Positions 1-10,667 of a stretch of DNA of 64,000 nucleotides are shown here, one piece after another. Below the pieces are notes generated by a model that saw nothing but the letters and a program-made list of their open reading frames with translations, was not told the origin of the DNA and did not search any database. The stretch lies in contig CP154954.1 in NCBI GenBank assembly GCA_039621445.1, positions 23,510,954-23,574,953 on the forward strand, in the 5' to 3' direction. Position numbers and translations under genes: made by a program. The number at the start of each line of letters is the position of its first letter. The stretch's first letter is position 1. This DNA comes from Euglena gracilis (Eukaryota > Euglenida > Euglenophyceae > Euglenales).

Positions 1-1
1 G

Positions 2-242
2 CAGGGTTTTTTTTTTTAAAGACTGGGGGTCCACTCCCTGGGGGACCCACCAACTTTCCCCCCAAAATGGCCAAAAAAAAACGCGGAAAATGCTAAAAAA
101 TAGCACCTTTTTCAAAAATTCTCGGCTCCTTCGCCGAAAAGTGTATCCCCCCCCGGGGACCCCCCCGGGGAGGGGGTGGCTCGGCTGGACCAACCCGCCC
201 CACCCCTCCCTCCCCCTGTCCAAGACTAAAAAAAAACCCCTG
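2..242. mobile_element. Short CAGGG-ended inverted-repeat element, family I
   Basis: The left end reads CAGGGTTTTTTTTTTTAAAG and the right end is its approximate reverse complement (AGACTAAAAAAAAACCCCTG), giving about 20-bp imperfect terminal inverted repeats. The inside is C/G-rich with a small hairpin around TTCTCGG...CCGAAAA at about 118-140. A shorter relative with similar ends lies at 33664-33779, and a one-ended relative near 12613-12850. No coding capacity is visible. Because it starts at base 2, any left target duplication is outside the window. It resembles a MITE, but no transposase family can be assigned. Confidence 0.42.
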
Positions 243-261
243 GGCGGGAGGGCTGCTGCTG

Positions 262-463
262 TCCGAGGAGGAGAGGGGCTGGACGGGCGGGGGCGGCGTG
301 GAGGGGCGCAGCGGCGCGCGGGCGGGGGCGAGGACGGGCGCGAGGATCGGGGCGGGGGCGGGGGCGAGGGCCTGGCCGAGCAGGCGCGCCCAGTCGGGAC
401 CAGGGGGCGGCCCAGACCCTCGAGGTCGGGGCAGGGCAGTGGGCGGGCTCCAAACCGTGACAC
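262..463 (-). CDS. GC-rich exon-like island, unrecognised
   Basis: One minus-strand frame is open here and its codons end in G or C nearly throughout. It starts like ordinary protein (PDWARLLGQALAP) and then becomes alanine-proline rich (APAPAPILAPVLAPARAP). The surrounding open frame is longer (93-575), but the parts outside the island run into the family I element and AT-richer DNA, so only the core is proposed. The Ala-Pro part could be a GC-tract artefact. I recognise no family, and the exon ends are not fixed. Confidence 0.22.
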
Positions 464-544
464 CCTGCGGGACTGGGGAAGGCCATGCTGGTTGCCCACG
501 CTGAGCCCCTTGGCAACCACCAAATGGCACGGCACACATGAAAT

Positions 545-1300
545 CAAAATGCCTTCGACGATGGAATATTTTCACCCGTGTTCATCCAATCATGGCACAT
601 TTTGGCCGCCTCTGGGAATGAGTGGGTAAACCCCAACTAATGTGTATACCCCCAGTCCTGAAAAGGAGCTGGACAGCAGACAGATACATCTTGAAATGAA
701 AAGGAAAGAGCCCAATAGCTGACAGTTTTGATGCAGCTCGAAAGCTGCTTCTTGGCTCCTTGACTGACCCGATGCATCAATTGAAAACACACCTCTGGGT
801 CGACTCCTTTGAGGCATACAAAAAAAAAACGTCGACTCCAGATTTCAAAATCCTCTTCTACGAAAATACTATCTGCGCCATGTGGGGGTGTGGTGACCCA
901 CAAGACTGAAAATGTGAGATGCATTTTCTTGACTCTTTTGCCCAAGACGGAAAACTCATGGATGACTAAATTCACTAATGTCGCAGGCATTAATGTTTGT
1001 GTGAGAATAAAATCGAACCACCAACCAAACCACAAGAACACCTAAAAATCCAAGAACCTGTTTAGGGGATTTGAGTAAGAGACCACCTGCCAGCAAAGAA
1101 ACGCAAGATTTTGACATGAGGTGGTCCGCATTGACGGGGAGGGGATCGAATGTTAGACTGGGGCCGCCCTCTGCCTGGCTGGCGGGGCGGTGGGGATGGC
1201 AGACAGATCGGCCACCCCACCGGGGACAGACCGGCGGCGGCGTCCATCAGGGGCGGTGGAAATGTGAACTGGTGGCAGGGCAGCGTGGGGGACCCGCTTC
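545..1300. other. Non-coding stretch, nothing recognised
   Basis: Mixed-composition DNA without a convincing open frame, repeat or element. Frames of 60-130 codons occur by chance and show no codon bias. Confidence 0.5.
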
Positions 1301-1302
1301 AC

Positions 1303-1306
1303 AACA

Positions 1307-1346
<40 letters not shown>

Positions 1347-1429
1347 CACACCACACACACACACCACACACACACACCACACACACACACCACACACACA
1401 CACCACACACACACCACACACACACACAC

Positions 1430-1513
<84 letters not shown>

Positions 1514-1800
1514 ATGCACATACACACATGCACATCAATAGAAACAAAACAAACAAACACATACAACACAAACACACACACACACAAACACATACACATA
1601 CACCATACATACACCACATACACATACACATACACATACACATCCACACACATACACATCACACATACACTACACATACATCATACATGCACATATACAT
1701 ACATGCGCACGTGCACGCACACATAAATAACGCACAAACAGACAGACCGACAAACATAAGCAGCACACACGCACGCATACATGCAGGCACGCACAGACAC
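1303..1800. repeat. Compound (GCAC)n / (CA)n microsatellite with degenerate TACA tail
   Basis: It starts as perfect GCAC repeats (about 1303-1346), passes through CACACACCA units and becomes a pure CA run (about 1437-1505). It then decays into CACATA/TACA-rich sequence until about 1800. The gradient from pure to degenerate suggests outward decay or strand-slippage growth. Frames across it (Thr-His or Cys-Val repeats) are not genes. Confidence 0.95.
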
Positions 1801-2440
1801 ACAGGGGCAATAAAACAATGCATTTCCCAAAACACATCCCAAAGAAGAACAAGCAAAGATGGTGGAAAACAAGCATTTTCCACTCACGGATTCTTTGACA
1901 GAGCCTGGAAGCTTTTGCTCACACATATGCTTGCATGAACTATGTACTCGCCGCTTGCATTAAAATGCTCAATGCACTTGTGCATCCCCTTCTGAAAATG
2001 AGTGTTTGTTTTCCCTTCAGAAAGAAATATTTGTGGCCGGCCAAAAAAAGCAAATAAAGATAAAACAAGACAGATTGCAATAAGAATAAATAAGATATTA
2101 ATAAAAAGGAGAGCAAACATAAAGGAAAACACAACATATGAGACACATACATGACTTGAAATTTTTGTAAGATTCATGTTTGTATCACCCTGGTGCCACA
2201 CCTGTAAAATCTGTTTTCCTCAAATGCGGGAAAATATACCTGCAATATTGCACTGGTGTTCTCGCCAGTTAACGACAAGGGTTATCACCAAAAAGACGAA
2301 ACATCCCTGGGAGGAGCCGTGTCCCTCTGCAACCCGCCTGGCTGCGAGGAGAACGAGCCACGGAACTTGGGTCCAGAGCGGTGGCTGGTGTAACTCTTGC
2401 AGTTTGCGGCACCAGCAACACTGTCTGGTGTTCATACACC
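1801..2440. other. AT-richer non-coding stretch
   Basis: No gene, tandem repeat or inverted-repeat element was recognised. Local A-rich segments near 2040-2110. Confidence 0.5.
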
Positions 2441-2500
2441 CACCCACATACATACGTACATGCTTGCCTGCATACATACAGACAGACAGACAGACAAAAG
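2441..2500. repeat. Short (CATA)n and (GACA)n microsatellites
   Basis: CCACATACATACGTACATG-like units are followed by CATACATACAGACAGACAGA. The GACA motif returns, much longer, at 12898-12966. Confidence 0.85.
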
Positions 2501-2798
2501 TCCCCCTTACCCACCCAGGGGGTAGCCCACCCCAGTGAGGTCCAGAGTCATTTTTGGCCAAAAAATCCAGAACTTTCCCCCAAAATAGAGGACCCCACTG
2601 CGGGGGTACCCACTCAGCCCGACCCACAGAACCCGAACACATAAAAAAAACCAACCTAACCCCTCCCTGTGTTGACCTTGTTTGCAATGGCCGCAAGAGA
2701 ACAGGGGAAGCAGGGCAGAAAGAGAGTTTCTGTGGATGTGAAGAAATGCAATTCGGTTTGAAACAATAATTTTATAATTTCATAAAAAATGATTAAAC

Positions 2799-2909
<111 letters not shown>

Positions 2910-3159
2910 CACAATCAATTACTGGCAGAAACCAAAACATGCCAATGATCACAAAAAAAAAGAACACATTTCTGAAAACATGGTTCGAAAATGCAAATAT
3001 TTTTTCAAGTCAAAGCAACTCCGGTGCATTTCCCAACAGAACTCAGAAAACATAAAATACATACAACTGTCCTTGTCCTCCAATCAATGGGAAAATGGGC
3101 AAACTTCTCCAAAGATTTCCACAAAGAACACAAAGACGGTTGCCACATCCGATAGAAGG

Positions 3160-3293
3160 GCAAACAAGGGGAGGTTTGGAAAGCTGGAGACACCACCGAC
3201 CATGCCGGCGCCCCCACCGTCCTGTGCGGCCGGGATGGCGGTGGGGATGCGTTCCAGGAGGGACGTCAGGCCGGATGGCGGGGGGCCGGGATT
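3160..3293 (-). CDS. Exon candidate, glycine-rich segment, unrecognised protein
   Basis: On the minus strand CGACAACAG at 3294-3302 forms a plausible splice acceptor. The open frame after it begins NPGPPPSGLTSLLERIPTAI and continues through a glycine-rich stretch to SSFPNLPLFA. Codons end in G or C in roughly four of five positions, unlike the AT-rich flanks. The donor is uncertain: GGTCG/GTGGTG and GTG/GTGTCT near 3185-3190 are candidates. No family recognised. It is one of five minus-strand islands in the first 7 kb, which may belong to one intron-rich gene, but I cannot prove linkage. Confidence 0.4.
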
Positions 3294-3402
3294 CTGTTGT
3301 CGATCTTTTGGAGGGGATGGACCAACAATTGCAGCATGACACGCAGGAAAGAACCACGGCGCAGATTTTTTGCAAGTTTGGCTAGTTCCACCCCCCCCCC
3401 CC

Positions 3403-3801
3403 CAGGGTTCGATATAAGGACAGGTGGGGGGGGGGTGGTCCGGACCCCCCCCTGTGGGCCAGGAGGGGGGGGGGGTGGGGGGGACCCCCCCCACCTAAAC
3501 AGGTGCGCGGTCAGGGTGGCCGAAAATTTTTGACCCCCCAAAACGACCAAAAGTGCCATTTTGGGCACTTTTTGGGCAAAAATGTGCCAAAAATGCAAAA
3601 AATTTTCGGCGCAAAGCGCCGGAGGAAAAAAGTGACCCTTTTTGGGGGGGTCCCGGGAACCCCCCCGAGGGTCGGTCCGGACCCCCCTGGCAGGTGGGGG
3701 GGGGGGTGGGTCCGGAAACCCCCTGCGGCCAGGAGGGGGGGGGGGCTATGGGGGACACCCCCCCACCTAAACCATGTACGCCCTCCTTATATCAAACCCT
3801 G
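3403..3801. mobile_element. Family II CAGGG-ended inverted-repeat element, intact copy
   Basis: The ends are CAGGGTTCGATATAAGGA and TCCTTATATCAAACCCTG, an 18-bp inverted repeat with one mismatch. The 399-bp body holds a conserved core with nested inverted pieces: CAAAAGTGCC/GGCACTTTTTG, then TTTTCGGCGC next to GCGCCGGA. Two other copies occur at 46657-47060 and 51511-51877. Both flanks are C runs, so a target duplication cannot be resolved. CAGGG ends are common in hAT-like elements, but there is no coding capacity to confirm it. Confidence 0.65.
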
Positions 3802-4042
3802 CCCCCCCCCCCCAAAGCCCGAAGGGTCCAACTGGGGCCAGGCAGGGCTGTACGAGAAGGTATGGTGGGGGGAGGGTTGCTCGACCCCCCCCACCCACCA
3901 TGGCATGCACGCAAAGGAAATTCCTTCAGCGCCAAAAGAAGATTTTGGCCTAAAATCGGCGCTCCCGGAAATACGGGAACGCCGCGGCACCCCCCACCCA
4001 TATGGATTCCCGGACAGCCCGGGGGCCGGGGAAAAGAATCCC

Positions 4043-4203
4043 GGGGCAAAGCACCGTCCCCCTCCGCCGGCGCGAAGCGGCCGAAGAAGCCATAGCCCGG
4101 CCGCGGCGCCGGCGGCGTGCCGACGCTGGCGCCGGTGGCCTGGCGGAGCAGCCTCGGGGAGCGGAGGGCACGGGGCGTTGGGGGCGGGGCCGCAGGTCCG
4201 GCC
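4043..4203 (-). CDS. Exon candidate, unrecognised protein
   Basis: A minus-strand frame reads RALRSPRLLRQATGASVG, then PRPGYGFFGRFAPAEGDGAL, with almost every codon ending in G or C (about nine in ten over 40 codons by hand count). The aromatic GYGFFGRF segment and the mixed composition make this look like real protein and not tract artefact. Splice boundaries are not clear. Neighbouring candidates on the same strand lie at 3160-3293 and 5722-5875. Confidence 0.4.
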
Positions 4204-4399
4204 GGGGGGGGGGGACCCCCACCCCCACCCCCCACGCACTCCACACTGGGCCCATCGGATTCCCACCAGCACCTCCCAAAGAGGACAGCCAGGCCCTATG
4301 CAGACCCATGGACAGCCACTCAGCAGACACGTGACTTGCATGACTCGCCCGGAAGCTCACCGGCACCACCGTTGTGGTGGTGGGGGGGACGGCCCCAGG

Positions 4400-5700
4400 C
4401 GGGGTACCGGGGCTGCGCCACGGGGCGGGGGAGCGGGGGGAGGGGGCCGCGCTGGGCTGCCGGGGCACCGCCCTGGGAGGGAGCAGGCGACGATGGCCTG
4501 GGTGGGGGTGGTGAGGTGGGGGGTGCGTTCCTCACTCTCGCCCCCTGACTAACCAGGGGGACAACTTGGGGGGTACCATTTTGGCCACCGGCGTGCCTTC
4601 GGCAGGGGCGGGGGCGGGGGGGGGGGGGCAACAAATCATCCTCCAGGCCAGATTGCCGATTTCCCCTGCATTTCGCAGGCATTCTAGCCCTGGACTTGCA
4701 CTGTATTGCAGTGGCAGACTTGCGAAGGTGCAAAACTGCATCCTCTGGATCCTTCTACTAATAATTGGACCACAGCATTTCAGACATTCACAACAACGGC
4801 ACCAGATTGCCCACTGTCTGGGGCATTGCTAATGAAGCTGTGGTATGGGAACGGAAACCCTATCAATTGTGAAATGACAAAATAAAGAGAAAAAAAACGG
4901 CAAAAATATATAAACCGGCAAAAAGATACCAAAGACAAAAGCGATTCTTTTAATGACAAGAGGAACTGTCGGTGTGCCCAGCAGCTATTGGAGTGGGGGC
5001 ATTGCTCTTGAAATAAGGTGTCCCAAGGTCAAAGAAACATTTCATTTGAGGTTCCTTGTGCCACACCCAACAACGACGAGAGAAAAATTTTGTGGCCCGT
5101 GGAGTGCATAAGAGGGCATGGGGTGACCTGTTTACTCACTACGCACCAGGCGGTGGGCACCTGTATCGCCTCCCAAGCCAGCCCTGGCCCTGAATGCTCC
5201 GCAGCTCCTCCTGGGTCAGGGTCCGGGTGGACCGCACCCCCTGCCAGGGGAGGGGAAGAATGCCCCAGGGGCCGGGCGCAACCAATTCAGGAGCATGGGT
5301 TCTCCTGATGAGTTCAACTCTGTAGCCAGCTTGGCCGGTGGCTCAGGGTTGGCACTTGTCCAAGCAGGCCAAGAGTAGATACCGTGTCTTGATTCCTGGG
5401 TACCTCCCCTCCCCACCCCTGGGTTGCTTGGCCCGGGCCACAATTCAGGGGGCGACGATGACTCCAACGGGCTAGGGTGGCCAACGAGCCGAATCAAAAT
5501 GCCTGGAAAGTGGGGTCCATATTGGGGCCAACAGGCTGGGGGGCCAACCTTTGGGGGGGGGGAAGTTGACTCCAACAACCCGGGGTCAACGAGCCCGGGG
5601 GGGGGGTTAGTCAGTCATGTAGACAGCTTGTAGACTGCCATCAATGGCAGGGAATCCTGCATTTGGCGGCTCAGGTTTTCCCGCCACTGTGGCTGCCAGG
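4400..5700. other. Intergenic or intronic stretch with G-runs
   Basis: G-run-rich DNA at 4380-4630 and 5500-5610 surrounds ordinary AT-richer sequence (4640-5080). No recognised gene. The G-runs could form quadruplexes. Confidence 0.4.
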
Positions 5701-5721
5701 GGAATTCCGCAGCAGCAGTGC

Positions 5722-5875
5722 ACCTTGACCCGGCGCAAGCCGTTGGACTTGGCCGTCGGGGACTCGGCGGGGCGCAGCGACCGCGACCGCCGCGAGAGGG
5801 ACCCGTCCAGCCACCGCGGCGGCTGCGGGCGGAGGGTGTGCCGCTCACGGCATCCGCAAACCAGCTCTGGTTCGA
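5722..5875 (-). CDS. Exon candidate, Arg/Ser/Pro-rich, unrecognised protein
   Basis: On the minus strand the frame CGCRERHTLRPQPPRWLDG, continuing through SLSRRSRSLRPAESPTAKSN to RRVKVHCCC, has near-saturated G/C third positions. The open frame extends both ways (5607-6182) but the bias stops outside the stated limits, as expected for an exon inside a longer chance frame. Basic and serine-rich; no domain recognised. Confidence 0.42.
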
Positions 5876-6524
5876 ACAAAGAAAGGCCTGTCTTTCCGGC
5901 TGGAAGGGCGTAATGGGATGGGACCCCAATGGCGGCCGCCTGCGGTTCAGTCGAGCGGGAAGGTTCCTTGGCCCTGCCCCGGAGTGCTGTTTGCAATTCG
6001 CAACAGGCAGCACTCCGGGGGCAGACAAACGTCAACGGCATGACAATTGTGTCCTGTACAAATCCTGCAGCAGTCCCGAACCAGAACGTTTGGCTGCCGG
6101 TGACTTTCCAGTTGCTTGCATTTTCAGTGGGAGCACACCATTCTGACACCGGGCCGCAGCCCTCCCATGCGTGCAATGACATGGAACCACACCGATTTCC
6201 GCGGGGATGGTTTGGACGATCGTTGACGCGTCAAGCCCGTCCGCCTGAAAGGGACAGGGACATTCCCAACGAGAGCTAAAGAAATGGCAAAAAAGCAAAA
6301 AAAGAAATGAATTTTTTGTGGTTTTCTCAATATTTGAGTTTTTTTTTGCTTTTTGGAAAACTCCCTTCCGTTTTCTGTTTGGTACATCTCAGCGGTGTGC
6401 AGGAGGGGTTAAAACGTGCACAGTGAAACATAGGAAGATCTGCAGGGTGGATGAACAAATGAAAGCAGCAGGTGCATTTTGTGGCGCCCGTACACAACCC
6501 ACCTACACACCCACCTGCCAGCAT

Positions 6525-6634
6525 GCGCGCGCACACACTCACGCACACACGCACACACATGCACGCACACACGCACGCACGCACACACACACACACACAC
6601 ACCCACCACACACACACACACCACCCACACACAC

Positions 6635-6727
<93 letters not shown>

Positions 6728-6733
6728 GCGCGC
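6525..6733. repeat. (CA)n followed by (CG)n microsatellite
   Basis: CACGCACACA-type units give way to a pure CA run of about 70 bp (6641-6711) and then about 10 CG units (6712-6733). Alternating purine-pyrimidine DNA of this kind is the classical Z-DNA-forming sequence. Confidence 0.95.
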
Positions 6734-6771
6734 AACCCTGGGGTGGAGGCGACCCACACAACACACCGGGA

Positions 6772-6877
6772 GGGGCTCCAAAGGGGAGGCTGCTGCGGGC
6801 GCCTGCTGCGGGATTTGGACCGGCTGCGGCTGCGGGTGGCGGCGCGCTCCCAGCAGGCGACGCAGTGCCGGCACCGC
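6772..6877 (-). CDS. Exon candidate with clear acceptor, Pro/Gln-rich
   Basis: The minus strand shows CACCGCCGTCAACCCAG directly before an open frame AVPALRRLLGARRHPQPQPV and then QIPQQAPAAASPLEPLP. Most codons end in G or C. The pyrimidine-rich run and CAG make a good acceptor; the donor is not identified. Proline-glutamine rich, no family recognised. It sits beside the CG end of the CA/CG microsatellite. Confidence 0.38.
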
Positions 6878-6889
6878 CTGGGTTGACGG

Positions 6890-7850
6890 CGGTGGGGGCA
6901 GCGGGGGCCGCGGTGGAGGCCTGGGGGCCATTCCCTGGGAGGCAGGGAATGGCTGGGCCCCACCTCCGCCATACCGGGGGGAGGGGAGTCAGACCGGCAA
7001 CAATTGCCGACGGGAAGAACTCTGCCCGGGGAAGTATTGGACGAAGCCTAAATTGCTGGGAAAATTTCCAAACACTCGCTGAAAACAGCCGGGGAAAAAA
7101 TTCTGGACGACAAAACCTCGTCAACCACTTTTTCAGGGAAATACAAATGAATTTGAACACCAAATTCACAGCCGATGTTTTTGCGAATCCAAAAATCAAT
7201 AAATTGGTGAAACCTAAACTCCAAATTGCAAAATAAAACAAAGAAGATGTTCTTTTGTTTTGAAGGAGCAATGCACCTTCTGAACAGACGACTTGGAATT
7301 CCAAAACATCGGCGCGAGCGCCGAAGAAAATTTTTGGGGGGGTATTATTTGGGGGGGGGGTTTACCGTGGGGGACTTGAAAGGCCTTGAAAGACTTGAAA
7401 AATGTTGTGGGGAAAATTCTGGACGATTTTTGCCCAGGGGTTTTCCCGCCATTGTAAGGATCCGTCCAGATTTTTCCTAGAAAATTTAAGACAAAACCAA
7501 TTTCCTGCAGTAGACCCCCCGGCCGGGGTATTATTTTTTCGCCCGGCCTGAGGGGGGGGTATTATTTGGAGGGGGGTAATAGCAAACCAAAATTTTCGAA
7601 GTTCTTCGAAATCCCATAGCCAAAACAGTGCCAAAACCTCCTTTGGGGTCATTTTTTGTACTTTCTTATGAAATTTACGGTTTTTTGGAGGTCAGATGAT
7701 ACAGAAAAATCGATTTTTTTCGTACTTTGTTGTCAGAGGTTGTGATTTTCCCCTACATTTTCAGGTCAAAATCCGGGCCTTCGCCCGAAACCGGGGGGGG
7801 GGTATTAACTGAGTCGACGAAGTCGGACCCCGAGGGGGGGGGGATTATTT
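6890..7850. other. G-run rich non-coding stretch with recurrent GGGGTATTATTTGGGG
   Basis: The motif GGGGTATTATTTGGGGGG occurs near 7338, 7527 (variant), 7557 and 7840 (variant). Otherwise AT-rich sequence without a gene. Confidence 0.45.
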
Positions 7851-7852
7851 GG

Positions 7853-8665
7853 GGGTAAGAGCGAAGCTTACCACCGGGGGGAAAACGCCCCCCCCCCCCC
7901 CCCTCCCCCCCCTCGGGGCCACCTCGGGAACCGGCGGATTATCGCCGTGATCCCGGCCCGGTTCCGGATTTTTTTTTTCAGTCGCGAGCGACTGGATTTC
8001 AGGTTTCCGAATCACCTGGGTTTGACCCCCAACTCCACGCCAGGCCCGAGTTATTCACGCGCGAAGGGGTCCAAACTGGGTAGGATTGCCCCCCCCCCCT
8101 GGATAAGCCCCCCCCCCTTTGGACTCTGCCATTTCGGCCAAAAAATGTCAATTTTCAAAATTTCTCCCAAATGAAGCAAAATGAAAGGAATTGTCCGGAG
8201 ACCTAATTTGAAACCCTTGGAACGCCCCATCTACTGGTATTTTGATTTCCCCACAACTCCCCGCCACGCCCGAGATACGGCCGTTTTCGGCCAACGGGGC
8301 CTTTTTGTACACTTTTTCCATTGTCCGACTGGCCGTTTTCGGCCAAAATTCGGCCAAAAAATCAATATTTTCAAAATTTCTCAAAAATGAAGCAAAATCA
8401 AAGGAAATGTCCGGAGACCTAATTTGAAGCCCTTGGAACGCTCCATCTAACGGCATTTTGATTTCCCCGCAACGGTTCGCGTAGCCCGAGATACGGCCGT
8501 TTTTCGGCCGATTTTGTACATTTTGTACACTTTTTCCACTGGTGGACTTAGCCGTTTTTTGGCTAATAAAATGGAGAAATATCGAAATATTTTTTTGCCC
8601 AAAACCATGCTTTTTGGCCTCCCGGACCAGGAAAAAGTGTTTCCGAGCCGAAAATGGGCCCGGCC
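7853..8665. repeat. Dispersed repeat copy A, left part, with internal ~215-bp tandem units
   Basis: From AAGAGCGAAGCTTA through GGGCCACCTCGGGAACC and ATTCACGCGCGAAGGG this matches 49882-50630 (copy B) at many long words. Inside, a ~215-bp unit is repeated twice (about 8154-8369 and 8370-8590), sharing GGAGACCTAATTTGAA and CATTTTGATTTCCCC. It ends in a GGCCTCCCGGACC unit that is cut at about 8660 by the CATGATG minisatellite and resumes at about 10668. No coding capacity. Confidence 0.75.
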
Positions 8666-8666
8666 C

Positions 8667-8912
8667 ATCATGACCCATGATGGCCATGATGCACATCATG
8701 ACCCATGATGCGCATCATGACCCATGATGGCCATCATGACGCATGATGCCCATCATGACCCATGATGCGCATCATGACCGATGATGCCCATCATGACCCA
8801 TGATGGCCATTATGACCCATGATGCCCATCATGACCCATGATGGCCATCATGGGTCATGATGGCCATCATAACCCATGATGCGCATCATGACCCATGATG
8901 GCCATCATGATC
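8667..8912. repeat. 19-bp palindromic minisatellite, unit CATCATGACCCATGATGNC
   Basis: About 13 units. Each is itself nearly palindromic (CATCATG.ACC.CATGATG), so both strands look alike and each unit can fold on itself. A shorter block of the same unit occurs at 10550-10662. Confidence 0.9.
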
Positions 8913-8940
8913 AAGCACCTCTGGTCAGTCATGCCCTTGG

Positions 8941-9023
8941 GCCCAGCATCGCCCAGCATCGCCCAGCATCGCCCAGCATCGCTCAGCATCGCCCAGCATC
9001 GCCCAGCATCGCCCAGCATCGCC
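8941..9023. repeat. 10-bp minisatellite GCCCAGCATC
   Basis: Eight near-perfect copies. The same 10-mer forms arrays at 10398-10456 and 10488-10531. Confidence 0.95.
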
Positions 9024-9067
9024 TTTGGAGCCCTTGAAGGTGTACCTATAATGCCTGCTGCTTTTGC

Positions 9068-9545
9068 CGCTCTAGCCCACTTTTGGCTACTTTTGGCCAC
9101 CTTTGGTTGCTTTTTGACCACTTTGACCACTTTTGACTGCTTTTTGCCCACTTTGACCACTTTTGACTGCTTTTTGACCACTTTTGCCCACATTTGCTGC
9201 CTTTTGACCAATTTTGACTGCTTCTTGACCACTTTTGCTGCTTTTTGCCCACTTTTGCCCATTTCCAACCACCTTTGCAGCTTTTTGATCACTTTTGCTG
9301 CTTTTTGACCACTTTTGGCCCCTTTTGCCTGCTTTTTGACCACTTTTGACAACTTTTGTTGCTTTTCGACCACTTTTGCTCACTGTTTGCCCACTTTTGG
9401 CCATTGTTGCTGCTTTTTGATCACTTTCACTTTTTTTGCCCACTTTTGCCCACTTTTTTACCACTTTTGCTGCTTTCTGACCACTTTACCCCACTTTTCC
9501 CTGCTTTTTGACCACTTTTTGACCACTTTTGCTGCTTTTTGCCGG
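9068..9545. repeat. Minisatellite built on CTGCTTTTTGACCACTTTTG
   Basis: About 20 variable-length units made of TGACCACTTTTG and CTGCTTTTTG blocks. The minus-strand reading (lysine/serine/valine repeats) is a by-product of the array, not a gene. Confidence 0.88.
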
Positions 9546-9689
9546 CACAGGATGTGGTGCAGAGGTTAAACCAGCAACAACCAAGGAAAGATGCAGCAAA
9601 GTGTGGCCGTATCCAACCAGTCGATTGCGTTGTCCAATATGTTGAGCTCCAAGGCTGGGCTTTTGCAGGGAGTGGCTTCGGCTGCGTCT

Positions 9690-10028
9690 CAATCTTGTCC
9701 AGTATCTGCATCTGTTGCATCCTGCATCCACTGCCTTGTCCAGCATCTGCATGTTGTCCAGTGTCTGCATGTTGTCCAGCATCTGCATCTTGCGCAGTAT
9801 CTGCATCTTGTCCAGCATCTGCACGTTGTCCAGCATCTGCGCGTTGTCCAGCATCTGCTTCTTGTCCAGCAACTGCATCTTGTCCACCATCTGCATGTTG
9901 TCCAGTGTCTGCATCCAGTTCATCTTGTCCAGCATCGGCTTCTTGTCCAGCATCTGCATCTTGTCCAGTTCCTGCATCCAGTTCATCTTGTCCAGCATCT
10001 GCATCTTGTCCAGTATCTGTCCAGTATT
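9690..10028. repeat. 18-bp minisatellite, unit CATCTGCATCTTGTCCAG
   Basis: About 18 units, period 18 bp, a multiple of three. It therefore reads as a six-residue repeat in all frames (for example ILSSIC on plus, MQMLDK on minus) without stops. A-rich sequence with frequent AAAATGGCC words follows (10050-10330). Confidence 0.88.
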
Positions 10029-10397
10029 CATCCGTTGGCTCCTGACCAAGCCAAAATAACCACAAAAGCCCCAAAAAAGGCCACAAAAAGCCCAAAATTG
10101 ACCACAAAAAGCCCAAAAAGCAACCAAAATAACCAAAAATTGCCCAAAAATGCCAACAAAGTCCACAAAAGATTGCGAAAAATGACCCAAAATCACCAAA
10201 AAGACGCAAAATGGCCAAAATGCCATAAAATCTGCTCAAAAAGGCCCCAATTAGCCCAATATTGGCCAAATCAGTGATAAATAGCCCCCAAATTAGCAAA
10301 AAATTGACCCATAATGGCCAAAATGGGTGTAAAACTGGAGCTTTGTGGGAAAATTATCCCAAAAATGGTTCAATTCTCCAAAATATACAAAAAAAAT

Positions 10398-10662
10398 GCC
10401 AGCATCGCCCAGCATCGCCCAGCATCGCCCTGCATCGCCCAGCATCGCCCAGCATCGGAACCCCACCTCTGGTCTCCAAAAATCCAGCATCGCCCAGCAT
10501 CGCCCTGCATCGCCCAGCATCGCCCAGCATCATCAGAGGTGCTTGATCATGATGCATGATGCCCATCTTGACCCATGATGCCCATCATGACGCATGATGC
10601 CCATCATGACCCATGATGCCGATGCCCATCATGACTCACGATGCACATCATGACCCATGCAT
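10398..10662. repeat. Second block of 10-bp and 19-bp minisatellites
   Basis: GCCCAGCATC arrays at 10398-10456 and 10488-10531 are followed by AGAGGTGCTTGATC and CATGATG units (10550-10662). AGAGGTGCTTGA (10535-10546) is the reverse complement of TCAAGCACCTCT at 8911-8922, so the two minisatellite blocks share an inverted junction. Confidence 0.85.
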
Positions 10663-10667
10663 GATGT

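Noticed and set aside
1150-1938. Thr/His-rich and Cys/Val-rich proteins over the CA tracts
   Set aside because: Dinucleotide repeats read in frame; no bias or conserved sequence outside the repeat.
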